A program made the translations under genes and the position numbers. This document shows positions 1-9,970 of a stretch of DNA of 64,000 nucleotides, one piece after another (the first letter of the stretch is position 1; each line of letters opens with the position of its first letter). The stretch comes from Phycisphaerae bacterium (GTDB lineage Bacteria; Planctomycetota; Phycisphaerae; Phycisphaerales; SM1A02): assembly GCA_002702575.1 (NCBI GenBank), contig PAAJ01000016.1, positions 143,452 to 207,451 on the forward strand. The letters run 5' to 3'. The notes below the pieces were generated by a model, which did not search any database, had not been told where the DNA came from, and saw only the letters and a list, made by a program, of their open reading frames with translations.

Positions 1-954
1 CAGTCGGAAGAGTGCCCCATGCTGAGTACCCGCGGGGATCTCGATCTCCGTAGTGTCTTCATCCTGATCAAGCACCGGCACATGGATCGTCGCCCCGAGC
101 GCAAGCTGAGAGAATGAGACCGGTACGGCCACGATCAGATCATTGCCATCACGTTCGAACTGTTCATGTGTCTCGATACGACAGACGACATGAAGATCAC
201 CGCGCCCGGCGGCGCCGGATGGATCCGCCTGAACCGGCGGAGGCTCGCCTTCGCCCACAAGTCGAACGGCCTGACCATCATGAATGCCTGCCGGCACGCG
301 TACCGAAAGGCGACGCTCGACGCTGACACGCCCCTGACCCCGGCAATCATCACACCGATCGGTCACGACCGAGCCGCGCCCAGCACATGCAGGACAGTTC
401 GTCACCATCCGGAACATGCCGCCAAGACCAGCTTGCTCCACCTGACCAGCGCCACCGCAGGTCTTGCACGACTCCGGCGTACTGCCGGGCTTCGCGCCAG
501 TCCCTTCGCACGTCTCGCAGACATCGACACGGGAGAAGACGACTTCGGTTTCCGTACCCTCAAGGACTTCCTCAAGAGTCAGTTCGACTTGCGTTTCCAG
601 GTCATAACCGCGGACAGCCTGCCGACCACGGCGACTTCGGCCTCCGCCGCCACCTCCGAAGATGTCATCGAACATCGAGAAGATGTCTTCGACATGCATG
701 GTGCGGAAATCATGACCGGGACGTGACCGAAGTCCGTCTCGACCGAACTGATCGTACGCGCGTCGTCGTTCAGAATCGGACAGAACCTCATAGGCCTCGG
801 CAGCTTCCTTGAATGAAGCCTCGGCCTCGCTGTCACCCGGATTGCGATCCGGGTGATACTTCATCGCAAGCCTGCGATAGGCTCGCTTGACCTCGTCACC
901 GGACGCTGTGCGCTCGATGTTGAGGATCTCGTAATAGCAGCGTGTCGAAGCCAT
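1..954 (-). CDS. dnaJ: DnaJ co-chaperone, C-terminus cut by window edge
   Basis: Cytoplasmic Hsp40 that delivers unfolded clients to DnaK and stimulates its ATPase. Translating the reverse strand from the ATG at 954 gives 318 codons that stay open to the window edge, so the ORF track misses it. The J domain carries HPD at residues 34-36. A DIF..F segment and a glycine-rich stretch follow at about 88-105. Four CxxCxGxG-type zinc motifs start at C146, C163, C187 and C201, which makes it a type I DnaJ. The beginning of the C-terminal substrate-binding region is present. It is the last gene of the groEL-groES-groEL-dnaJ block, 36 nt after the second groEL. Only the far C-terminus is missing. Confidence 0.95.
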   Translation of the reverse strand, partial: MASTRCYYEILNIERTASGDEVKRAYRRLAMKYHPDRNPGDSEAEASFKEAAEAYEVLSDSERRRAYDQFGRDGLRSRPGHDFRTMHVEDIFSMFDDIFGGGGGGRSRRGRQAVRGYDLETQVELTLEEVLEGTETEVVFSRVDVCETCEGTGAKPGSTPESCKTCGGAGQVEQAGLGGMFRMVTNCPACAGRGSVVTDRCDDCRGQGRVSVERRLSVRVPAGIHDGQAVRLVGEGEPPPVQADPSGAAGRGDLHVVCRIETHEQFERDGNDLIVAVPVSFSQLALGATIHVPVLDQDEDTTEIEIPAGTQHGALFRL

Positions 955-990
955 TTCAAAGAATCTACGTCGTCACGGACGACCGTCTCA

Positions 991-2604
991 TCAGCAGACG
1001 GCGTCGTTGACCGGATCGGTTTCGTCAGCCAATTCAGTGATCGCCACATCCGAGGTCAACAGAAGGCCCGCAACGGAAGCCGCATTCAGCAATGCAGCAC
1101 GCACGACTTTCGCAGGATCGATGATGCCGGACTTGTAGAGCATTTCATACTCACCTGAACTGGCGTTGTATCCGAAGTCGTTCTTGCCTTCGCGGACTTT
1201 CTCGGCAACGACGTCACCGTCGACTCCACTGTTGGTCGCGATGTGCCAGATGGGAGACGTCAACGCATCGGCAACGATGTCGTATCCGATCTTCTCATCA
1301 CCCTGCCCACGGCTTCGAGCCTTCTGAAGGGCTTCGATGCAACGCAGGTAGGCAACACCACCGCCAGGGACATAGCCCTCGGCGGCAGCCGCACGAGTCG
1401 CGGCCAGTGAATCCTCGACGCGATCCTTCCGCTCTTTCATGTCAGGCTCGGTTGCACCACCGACCGTGATGACGGCCACGCCGCCGGTCAGCTTGGCAAG
1501 ACGCTCCTGAAGCTTCTCGCGGTCGTAGTCGCTCGTCGACTTGTCGATCTGGTTCTTGATCTGGCTTGCACGGCGATCGACCTCGGCCTTCTTGCCACTT
1601 CCCTTGAGCAGAGTCGTGGAGTCCTTGGTGACCGTTGCCCGCTTCGCCTTGCCCAGCTCTCGAAGCTCGATGTCCTCGAGATTGCGGCCGATGTCCTCGG
1701 AAATGAACTCGCCACCGGTCAGCACGGCGATATCGCCGAGCATGGCCTTGCGGCGTTCACCGAACCCGGGAGCCTTGACCGCACAGACCTGGATCACGCC
1801 ACGGAGGCGATTGACAACGAGTGCAGCCAGGGCCTCGTTGTCGACATCCTCGGCAATGATCAGCAGAGGCTGTCCAGCGGTCGCAACCTTGTTCAGAAGC
1901 GGCAGAAGATCGGCCAGGTTTGAAATCTTCTTTTCATGGATGAGGATCAGGCAGTCCTCGAGAACACACTCGGCGGTCTTGGGATCCGTCATGAAGTACG
2001 GGCTGAGGAAACCCTTGTCGAAGGCCATGCCCTCGACATAGTCCAGAGTCGTCTCGCTGGTCTTGCCTTCCTCGATCTCCACGACGCCTTCGGCACCGAC
2101 GGTGTGAATGGCACTGGAGATCAGCTTGGCGATGGACTTGTCGTGGTTGGAGGACACCATGGCGATCTTCTCGAGATCATCCTTGCCCTTGCAGGTCTTG
2201 GCCATGGCTTCGATGGCTTCACCGGCAGCGGTCGCAGCAGCGTTGATACCACGTTGCATCGCCACCGCATTGGCACCGGAAGTCAGATGCTTCAAACCCG
2301 AGCGATAGATGCCTTCTGCCAGAACGGTTGCCGTGGTCGTACCATCACCCGCGAGATCTGCGGTCTTCTTGGCGACCTGGTGAACCATCTGAGCGCCCAT
2401 GTTCTCGAAGGGGGCTGGAAGCTCGACCTCTTTGGAGACCGAAACTCCATCCTTCGAGACGGCTGGGCCGCCAAAGGACTTCTGCATGACGACGTTCCGG
2501 CCACCTGGGCCCATCGTCACGGATACCGCTCGGCTCATCTTCTCAATACCGGCCAGGAACTCCTGACGGGCTTCCGAGTCGAATTTCATCTGCTTGCTGG
2601 ACAT
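991..2604 (-). CDS. groEL2: 60 kDa chaperonin GroEL, tail-less paralogue
   Basis: ATP-driven folding chamber subunit of 537 residues. The ATPase signatures are intact: GDGTTTAT near residue 86 and the VED catalytic aspartate in the 'RVEDSLAATRAA' stretch, followed by 'VPGGGVAYLR'. The C-terminus ends in DETDPVNDAVC and lacks the flexible Gly-Gly-Met tail that its upstream paralogue has in extended form. It lies 52 nt downstream of groES and upstream of dnaJ on the same strand. Duplicate GroELs in other bacteria are often specialised or stress-induced paralogues; specialisation here is inference. The start ATG has a plausible purine-rich stretch (GGAAAG) just upstream. Confidence 0.97.
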   Translation of the reverse strand: MSSKQMKFDSEARQEFLAGIEKMSRAVSVTMGPGGRNVVMQKSFGGPAVSKDGVSVSKEVELPAPFENMGAQMVHQVAKKTADLAGDGTTTATVLAEGIYRSGLKHLTSGANAVAMQRGINAAATAAGEAIEAMAKTCKGKDDLEKIAMVSSNHDKSIAKLISSAIHTVGAEGVVEIEEGKTSETTLDYVEGMAFDKGFLSPYFMTDPKTAECVLEDCLILIHEKKISNLADLLPLLNKVATAGQPLLIIAEDVDNEALAALVVNRLRGVIQVCAVKAPGFGERRKAMLGDIAVLTGGEFISEDIGRNLEDIELRELGKAKRATVTKDSTTLLKGSGKKAEVDRRASQIKNQIDKSTSDYDREKLQERLAKLTGGVAVITVGGATEPDMKERKDRVEDSLAATRAAAAEGYVPGGGVAYLRCIEALQKARSRGQGDEKIGYDIVADALTSPIWHIATNSGVDGDVVAEKVREGKNDFGYNASSGEYEMLYKSGIIDPAKVVRAALLNAASVAGLLLTSDVAITELADETDPVNDAVC

Positions 2605-2656
2605 GCGCTTTCCTTCCGTATCTCATCGTTGATCGATATGAACTGCCTCAGGCAGA

Positions 2657-2944
2657 TCACTCGATGACGCCGAGCAACTCCGACTCACGAACGATCAGAT
2701 GCGTCTTGTTCTTGATTTCAACCTCGGTTCCGGCGTACTTGCTGTACACCACGGTGTCGCCCTTCTTGACGACCGGCTTGATGCGCTCACCGTTGTCGAG
2801 CATCTTTCCTGGTCCAAGGGCAACAACCTTGCCCTGCATGGGCTTTTCCTTTGCCGACTCGGGAAGATAGATGCCGGATTCGGTACGGGACTCGGCCTCA
2901 ATGGGCTTGACGAGTACTCGATCTTCCAATGGCTTGACTGACAT
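2657..2944 (-). CDS. groES: 10 kDa co-chaperonin GroES
   Basis: Lid of the GroEL chamber, 95 residues, the standard family length. It begins MSVKPLEDRVLVKPIEAE, the classic GroES N-terminus. A mobile-loop region (ESRTESGIYLP) lies near residues 17-28 and a C-terminal beta segment (HLIVRESELLGVIE) closes the protein. It sits between two groEL genes, 62 nt after the first and 52 nt before the second, so one GroES probably serves both chaperonins. That order differs from the usual groES-groEL. Confidence 0.97.
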   Translation of the reverse strand: MSVKPLEDRVLVKPIEAESRTESGIYLPESAKEKPMQGKVVALGPGKMLDNGERIKPVVKKGDTVVYSKYAGTEVEIKNKTHLIVRESELLGVIE

Positions 2945-3006
2945 GCGTAAATCTCCGTTGTGGTTCTGTTCTTTGCTGTGAATGGGACTCGGGTCTGATC
3001 GACGGA

Positions 3007-4722
<1,716 letters not shown>

Positions 4723-4957
4723 GGGTTGTACTCCTGCTTCTGCCCTCTGTTCCTTGTTTCCGCATCACCCGAACACGAGAGACTCGCTCCGGGAGACGGA
4801 CCTCATATCTTCTCTCAAATCCCGCGCCAGCGGGTGGATGGCCGGGAACCTGGAAACCGGCCTTCGTGACCCACTCAGGCCCTTCATCATCCGGATCCAG
4901 TGTCAGGGACTTGGTCAACGACCGCCTGATCCTGCCAGGTTGGCAGACCGATCGGCC
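4723..4957. other. Intergenic leader of the chaperone operon
   Basis: 235 bases between a zinc-ribbon gene and groEL1, both on the minus strand. Contains the groEL1 ribosome-binding site and a short CCCGC-GCCA-GCGGG hairpin at 4821-4834. A TTGACC hexamer occurs on the minus strand near 4916, but I cannot pair it with a convincing -10. No CIRCE element (TTAGCACTC-N9-GAGTGCTAA) is present. Confidence 0.5.
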
Positions 4958-5917
4958 TCAGACCGCTTCGCTCAGATACTCACGCAGTCTCCTTGGAGGT
5001 GACTTGAGAGCACGGCGAACCCAGGACATGTTGAAACAGAGATAGACCAGTCCCACCAGCAGCAGGAAACCTGCAACGACCGACATCGCGATTCCCACGA
5101 ATGCCATTCCCGAGATCGCATTGCCGGAAACGGTGAACTTCCCCAATGCAAGCCAACTCACCGACTTGGAAGCCATGACCGAGTCACCGATCCAACCCAT
5201 CACGATCCCCAACGCAACGAACCCGAGACCGATGATGAGATCACGGATCCTCTGCCTGCGAATCTGGTCTGTTCGAAACACGCGACTTCGCAGTCCGACG
5301 ACCACGACGATGGCCCGGAATCCCAGAAGAAACAACGCCCCGCCCAGAATGGCAACCAGATTGATGGGGTCAGGGCCGAAGGGACCATCACCACGAACCA
5401 ACCAGGCCAGGACGCAGCCACCGATCCAGAGCACCAGGCCAAAGCCTCCGATCAAGATCCCACGCCGACCGTCGAATCCCTTCATGCCGGAGGGTGATGG
5501 CCACAGTCTCAGTAACGGCAACCATGCGACCAACCCGCAGATCGCCGCAAGAAGCAGACCGAAACGATCCAGACGACTGGCGAGACCGGGAAGATCTCCA
5601 CTCACCCATGAGAGATGGAACACCATGTGAAGGGTGAATGCGAAGCAGCCCGCAAGACACAGGCCCGACAGCATCATCAGGGCATCGCCCACGGTTGAAG
5701 GAGACAGCAGCGGTGGCAGCTTGTGAGTTGTCGGATCAATGACGGCTTCGAGTGAACGACTGGCTGAAACACCGCATTCGGGACAAGCCGCCAGAGCCGG
5801 GAGCCCCTGCAGGTTGTAACGGCAACGCTTGCACGGGAGCGGCAACTGGATGACGCGACCCTCAAGACGCTCGGGGCCGTCGCTTCCGATCAGGATGTCT
5901 ACCGGCGTCGAGTCCAT
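4958..5917 (-). CDS. Membrane protein with N-terminal zinc ribbon
   Basis: 319 residues, function unknown. A treble-clef-like zinc ribbon lies at residues ~29-49 (CKRCRYNLQGL...CPECG). About six to seven hydrophobic segments follow, between residue 75 and the C-terminus, with a short basic tail (RRALKSPPRRLREYL). The motif 'C..C.Y.L.GL.....C..CG' preceding membrane helices is a planctomycete-type architecture. A second gene of the same kind lies at 39635-40768. The neighbouring moxR is divergent, so joint regulation from the shared 149-nt spacer is possible. No catalytic motif is seen. Confidence 0.85.
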   Translation of the reverse strand: MDSTPVDILIGSDGPERLEGRVIQLPLPCKRCRYNLQGLPALAACPECGVSASRSLEAVIDPTTHKLPPLLSPSTVGDALMMLSGLCLAGCFAFTLHMVFHLSWVSGDLPGLASRLDRFGLLLAAICGLVAWLPLLRLWPSPSGMKGFDGRRGILIGGFGLVLWIGGCVLAWLVRGDGPFGPDPINLVAILGGALFLLGFRAIVVVVGLRSRVFRTDQIRRQRIRDLIIGLGFVALGIVMGWIGDSVMASKSVSWLALGKFTVSGNAISGMAFVGIAMSVVAGFLLLVGLVYLCFNMSWVRRALKSPPRRLREYLSEAV

Positions 5918-5952
5918 GGGCCTCCAGTTCCAGTCACGATCGCTTCAACTGC

Positions 5953-5967
5953 CTTGAGATTCTCAAG
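5953..5967. promoter_or_regulatory. Palindrome in divergent spacer (operator candidate)
   Basis: CTTGAGA-T-TCTCAAG is a perfect 7+1+7 palindrome. It sits 14 nt upstream of the TATACT (5982-5987) that resembles a -10 box reading toward moxR. It would overlap the -35 region, a usual place for a repressor or activator site. No regulator is identified. Confidence 0.4.
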
Positions 5968-5998
5968 CACTCCCACACGGCTATACTCGCATCCTTCC

Positions 5999-6020
5999 AA
6001 GGGACGGCAAGTCCCTTTTT
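5999..6020 (+). other. Hairpin plus T-run in moxR leader
   Basis: AAGGGAC-GGCAA-GTCCCTT followed by TTT has the shape of an intrinsic terminator, 47 nt upstream of the moxR ATG. If TATACT at 5982-5987 is the -10, the hairpin would start within a few nt of the transcript 5' end. A 5'-stabilising stem is then as likely as an attenuator. A second stem CCCGG-GCAT-CCGGG follows at 6026-6039. Confidence 0.5.
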
Positions 6021-6066
6021 CAGGTCCCGGGCATCCGGGCAGAACGCTCACCATGGGAGAACGGGC

Positions 6067-6999
6067 ATGGATACGAATGCCCTGAATCAACTTCGTGACA
6101 ATATCACGTCCGTCTATCTGGGCAATACCACTGCCGTAGATCGACTCCTGACGTGCCTCCTGGCCCGTGGTCATGTCCTGATCGAGGATGTTCCAGGGGT
6201 TGGCAAGACGGTTCTGGCAAGTGCGCTCTCCAAGTCGATCAAGGGATCGTTCTCGAGAATTCAGTGCACGCCGGATCTGCTGCCTGCTGATGTCACTGGC
6301 ATCACGGTCTTTGATCGTGACAAGAGCGAGTTCAATTTCAAGGCCGGTCCGATCTTCCACAACATCGTCGTTGCTGATGAAATCAACAGAACGACTCCCC
6401 GTACCCAATCCGCCATGCTGGAAGCGATGAGCGAAAGCGCCGTTTCAATCGACGGCGTGACACGTTCGCTGCCGGAACCCTTCATGGTGGTGGCGACTCA
6501 GAATCCCTACGAGTTCGAAGGCACCTACTTCCTGCCCGAGAATCAGCTCGACCGTTTTCTGATGAGAATCGCACTTGGATATCCTGCGCCACCGGATGAA
6601 AGCAGAGTCCTTCAACAGCAGCCCGCTCGAACGACACTGGATACGCTCGAACCGGTCATCGACATCGAAGACGTCCTCAAGCTGCAGAAAATGACCGACG
6701 AGGTCACTGTCGACACCTCGCTGCTCGATTACATCATCGCGCTCGCGACGGCCACGCGAAATCATGATGACCTGCAGGTCGGTCTCAGTCCCCGTGGTTC
6801 ACTGGCCTTGTGCCAGACCGCCAGAGCGACAGCCGTTCTCGATCAACGTGATTACTGCATTCCGGAAGACATTGTCAGCAATGTGATCCCCGTGTGTTCG
6901 CATCGGATCATCAGCCGGAGCTACATGCACGATGGGGATACCCTCACGACACGCAGGATCATGCAACAGGTGCTTGAAACGGTTGCATCACCAGCCTGA
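6067..6999 (+). CDS. MoxR-family AAA+ ATPase
   Basis: 310-residue cytoplasmic AAA+ ATPase. Walker A (EDVPGVGKTVLAS) lies at ~40-52 and Walker B (VVADEINRTTPR) at ~100-111. The MoxR-typical 'ATQNPYEFEGTYFLPENQ' follows at ~140, with a C-terminal helical lid. Family members act as chaperone-like remodelers, commonly beside DUF58 and VWA-domain genes. Here those partners are absent: the next gene is convergent and the previous one is divergent, so moxR is a single-gene unit. The ATG at 6067 is the natural start. Confidence 0.93.
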   Translation: MDTNALNQLRDNITSVYLGNTTAVDRLLTCLLARGHVLIEDVPGVGKTVLASALSKSIKGSFSRIQCTPDLLPADVTGITVFDRDKSEFNFKAGPIFHNIVVADEINRTTPRTQSAMLEAMSESAVSIDGVTRSLPEPFMVVATQNPYEFEGTYFLPENQLDRFLMRIALGYPAPPDESRVLQQQPARTTLDTLEPVIDIEDVLKLQKMTDEVTVDTSLLDYIIALATATRNHDDLQVGLSPRGSLALCQTARATAVLDQRDYCIPEDIVSNVIPVCSHRIISRSYMHDGDTLTTRRIMQQVLETVASPA

Positions 7000-7009
7000 A
7001 TCAGGTTGG
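6991..7009. terminator. Palindrome spanning convergent stop codons
   Basis: CCAGCCTGA-A-TCAGGTTGG is a 9-bp inverted repeat with one G-T wobble. It contains both the moxR TGA and the stop of the convergent PH-like gene. It could work as a shared bidirectional terminator, although there is no T-run. Confidence 0.35.
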
Positions 7010-7555
7010 TTGAGATCGAGTAGCGCGACTCAACATGGATTGGACCTGTTGTTGAACAGCAGCTGGATCGGACAGCATCCACCAGGCAGTGTCGTACCGG
7101 GCCGTGCCGGCAGTCGCGAAGAGAACGCTGCCTGTACGAGTACACCGCTCCAGAACACCGACATCAATCATGGTCTGCCTGAGATTCACCAGCGAGGTCT
7201 CGTAGATCGTTCGGCGAATGACGCCTGAAGAGGTCAGGAGACGTTTCGTCGTCAGCACGTAGACGCGACACCGTCTGTCGAGGACTGACCAGCCGACGAG
7301 CATCATGGAAACGGCGATCGCGACCAACCACGTCAGTCCAACGGTCCAGTCAGGCAGGACATTCAGTTGCTGCATGGCTGCACAGACCAGAGTGATGAGA
7401 ACGGCGAGAATCACGAGGCCGGCAATCCAGCGAATCGGACTGAGAAGAACGAACCATCGGCTGGGTCGACAGGCCAGGACGACCGTCTCGTCCCCACGGA
7501 TGGTTCCTGCTGGAAGGCCACCGGCGAGCGATTCTGGATGTGCCACCTGTGTCAT
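7001..7555 (-). CDS. PH-like (bPH2) membrane protein
   Basis: About 184 residues from the ATG at 7555. The ORF can extend to a GTG at 7699, but the added segment looks less protein-like. It starts with a conserved-looking 'LPAGTIRGDETVVLACRPSRW' segment. Two transmembrane helices follow (WIAGLVILAVLITLVCAAM and LVAIAVSMMLVGWSVL). A bacterial PH-like domain comes last: YVLTTKRLLTSSGVIRRTIYETSLVNLRQT. Such proteins are membrane-associated with unknown ligands. It lies 155 nt downstream of hpt on the same strand and may be co-transcribed with it. Confidence 0.8.
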   Translation of the reverse strand: MTQVAHPESLAGGLPAGTIRGDETVVLACRPSRWFVLLSPIRWIAGLVILAVLITLVCAAMQQLNVLPDWTVGLTWLVAIAVSMMLVGWSVLDRRCRVYVLTTKRLLTSSGVIRRTIYETSLVNLRQTMIDVGVLERCTRTGSVLFATAGTARYDTAWWMLSDPAAVQQQVQSMLSRATRSQPT

Positions 7556-7710
7556 TGAAACGATCCGGTCGAGTTGCCGACAGTTGACGAGCTCACGAAG
7601 TCGATCGGATTGATGCCCGATCACATCCGGTGGTATCGATCGAAACGCCCTCGTGCCGGTACGAATTTCCACATTCCATCCCTGAGCCCCAGGACGCACA
7701 CGCGATTCTG

Positions 7711-8259
7711 TCAGGAGCGGTAGACGTCCGGGCTCAGTACCGCGATATCAGGGAGATTCCGGTAGAGACCGTTGTAGTCGAGCCCGTACCCGACCACGAA
7801 CTCATCCGGGATGTCGAATCCGATGTATTCACATGGCACATCCGGAGCCGTTTCTTTCCGAAGCAGAACACAGACCATGACGGAAGCCGCCCCAGCCTCC
7901 TCGGCCATCTTCCGAAGACATGCAATGGTTCTTCCGGAATCCAGAACATCATCGACAATCAGAACATGACTGCCCTCTATGGATTCGGGATGAAAACCTT
8001 CCACTTCGACAGGTTGTGTCGCGACGGTGGTTTCGCCGACGTAGCTGATGGCTCGTACCGGTTCGATGCGGAACGGAATGGGAAGATGCCGCATCAGATC
8101 GGCCATGAAGACGACGCTTCCGGTCATGATCGGCAGAACGATGAGGTCCTGGTCTTCGACCCGGCTTCGCAGATCTCGTTCCAATGCACCTGCCAGCACC
8201 TCGATTCGCTCGGCAATACTGTCCCGATCGATGAGAATGGTCTCGAGATCATCATGCAT
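7711..8259 (-). CDS. hpt: Hypoxanthine phosphoribosyltransferase
   Basis: Purine salvage enzyme converting hypoxanthine/guanine and PRPP to IMP/GMP. The PRPP-binding motif VLIVDDVLDSGRTI is clear near residue 99. The N-terminal 'DLIVLPIMTGSVVFMADLMR' and the C-terminal 'EYIGFDIPDEFVVGYGLDYN' match the HPRT family. I chose the ATG at 8259 (182 aa, typical length) over the track start at 8382. The upstream extension (HKDLREFTRIIPGILLFG...) is not family-like and would run into the folC promoter region. Confidence 0.93.
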   Translation of the reverse strand: MHDDLETILIDRDSIAERIEVLAGALERDLRSRVEDQDLIVLPIMTGSVVFMADLMRHLPIPFRIEPVRAISYVGETTVATQPVEVEGFHPESIEGSHVLIVDDVLDSGRTIACLRKMAEEAGAASVMVCVLLRKETAPDVPCEYIGFDIPDEFVVGYGLDYNGLYRNLPDIAVLSPDVYRS

Positions 8260-8403
8260 GGCGTGAAATGGTATCAGGGAGACTCCCAGCCCCACTCGCG
8301 GGGCGGATGTGTGGCCCGATGAGGCCCCGAATAGCAGAATCCCCGGGATGATTCGAGTAAATTCTCGCAAGTCCTTGTGCAACAGTGGCTTACGTCTGTT
8401 TAT

Positions 8404-8432
8404 TTGATCTTGACAGGCGAGTTTGCTACATT
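8404..8432 (+). promoter_or_regulatory. Candidate promoter of folC
   Basis: TTGATC (8404-8409), 17-nt spacer, TACATT (8427-8432). Each hexamer matches four of six sigma-70 consensus positions. The expected transcription start is only a few nt before the ATG at 8443, which would give a nearly leaderless mRNA. Confidence 0.4.
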
Positions 8433-8442
8433 GGTTCAGATC

Positions 8443-9903
8443 ATGGCAGAACGCAAAAAGACAACATCAGCCCGGCGGACCAGAGCACCGCGACGGGCGA
8501 GTTCGAAATCCCCTCGTTTCACGCCCCTCAAGGCCAGCAAGATCACGACATTCAACACCGCTGTGAGGTATCTGCTTGAGCAGACGGACCTCGAGCGGGC
8601 ACGTGCCGTGAAGTATGACCAGGACACGTTCAAGCTGGATCGCATGGCCAAGCTCCTCGAGTCGCTGGGCAACCCTGAGCATTCGGTCAGAACGGCCCAT
8701 GTCGCCGGGACCGTCGGCAAGGGATCGACGGTGGCCATGATCTCGTCCATCCTCCAGCATGCTGATTTCACGGTCGGGACCTACACCTCCCCACATCTCA
8801 CCGACATCAGGGAACGAATCGCGATCAACGGTCACATGATCGAGAAGTCAGCCTTCACGGCGACGGCTGCTCAGATCTGCAAGACCGCGGAAAAACAGAC
8901 ACCCGATGCGACCTACTTCGAACTGCTGACGGCCATGGGCCTTCAATACTTCGCAGAACAGGCCGTTGACATCGCAGTCGTTGAAACCGGGTTGGGTGGA
9001 CGCCTGGACGCCACGAACCTGACGCGGCCTGACATCACGCTGCTGACGCTGATCGACTACGACCACATGCATCTGCTCGGCAACGATCTTGAATCGATCG
9101 CGGCTGAAAAGGCCGGCATCATGAAACCCGGTGTCCCGGTCATCTCCGTTCCTCAGGATCCTGCCGTCGAAGCGGTCCTGCGAGCAAAGGCCGAAGAGAT
9201 CGGAACAACCATCCGGTTCATCGGCAAGGAAATCGAGTTCAGCAGTCGATTCTGCGTTTCGGATGATCTTGGTCCGCACACTCGTATCTGTCTGATCACG
9301 GGTCGCAGCCAGTACATGCATCTGCCTGTTCCTCTGCCAGGTGCGCACCAGGCGAACAACTGCGCTTTGGCACTCGCCGCCATCGACGCCATCGCAGGAG
9401 AAACCGAAACGGTCGATGAATCGATCGTCTACCGCGGACTTGCAGATACGACGATTCCTGGTCGTATGGAACGCGTTTGGCAGAAACCCGCCATTCTTGC
9501 GGACGGTGCACACAATCCAGCATCACTGGAATGCCTGATGCGGACCGTGGGTGCTCACATTCCAAATGACTCCATGATCTGCATCTTCGGTTGCTGCCAG
9601 GACAAGGACATCGACGGCCTGCTGGACAAGGTTGCCCTCGGAGGCGACAAGATCATCTTCACCAAGGCGTCCAATCAACCACGGGCGGCTGAACCCGAGG
9701 AGCTGGCCAAGCGGTTTGCCGAGCGACACAATCGTGTCTGCCAGGTCGAGTCTCAACTGTCCGCAGCGTTGGAAACCGCTGCCCAGGCTGCCAGCCGTGA
9801 CGATCTGATCTGCATCACGGGCAGTTTCTATCTTGTCGGCGAAGCCAAGCGGCATCTCGAGCAGCTCGCTGCCCAGCGGGACATGGAAATGGCTTCGGCC
9901 TGA
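8443..9903 (+). CDS. folC: Folylpolyglutamate / dihydrofolate synthase
   Basis: Mur-ligase-family enzyme that adds glutamate to folates and, in bifunctional members, joins dihydropteroate and glutamate. 486 residues from the ATG at 8443; the track's GTG start adds 22 residues that overlap the promoter. After a basic low-complexity N-terminus (RKKTTSARRTRAPRRASSK), the P-loop HVAGTVGKGSTVAMI appears at ~86. Next come 'TYTSPHLTDIRERI', 'VVETGLGGRLDATN' (metal and Mg-ATP site) and 'ADGAHNPASLECL'. The ~40-residue basic leader is an unusual addition. leuS follows 67 nt downstream on the same strand. Confidence 0.94.
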   Translation: MAERKKTTSARRTRAPRRASSKSPRFTPLKASKITTFNTAVRYLLEQTDLERARAVKYDQDTFKLDRMAKLLESLGNPEHSVRTAHVAGTVGKGSTVAMISSILQHADFTVGTYTSPHLTDIRERIAINGHMIEKSAFTATAAQICKTAEKQTPDATYFELLTAMGLQYFAEQAVDIAVVETGLGGRLDATNLTRPDITLLTLIDYDHMHLLGNDLESIAAEKAGIMKPGVPVISVPQDPAVEAVLRAKAEEIGTTIRFIGKEIEFSSRFCVSDDLGPHTRICLITGRSQYMHLPVPLPGAHQANNCALALAAIDAIAGETETVDESIVYRGLADTTIPGRMERVWQKPAILADGAHNPASLECLMRTVGAHIPNDSMICIFGCCQDKDIDGLLDKVALGGDKIIFTKASNQPRAAEPEELAKRFAERHNRVCQVESQLSAALETAAQAASRDDLICITGSFYLVGEAKRHLEQLAAQRDMEMASA

Positions 9904-9970
9904 TAAGCGGTACCATGCCGTATTCAATTCAAAGGCAGGGTGATCGGCCGCTGCCCGTGGAGTGATCGGC

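Noticed and set aside
4723-4957. CIRCE/HrcA element before the chaperone operon
   Set aside because: Looked for TTAGCACTC-N9-GAGTGCTAA and close variants on both strands; not present.
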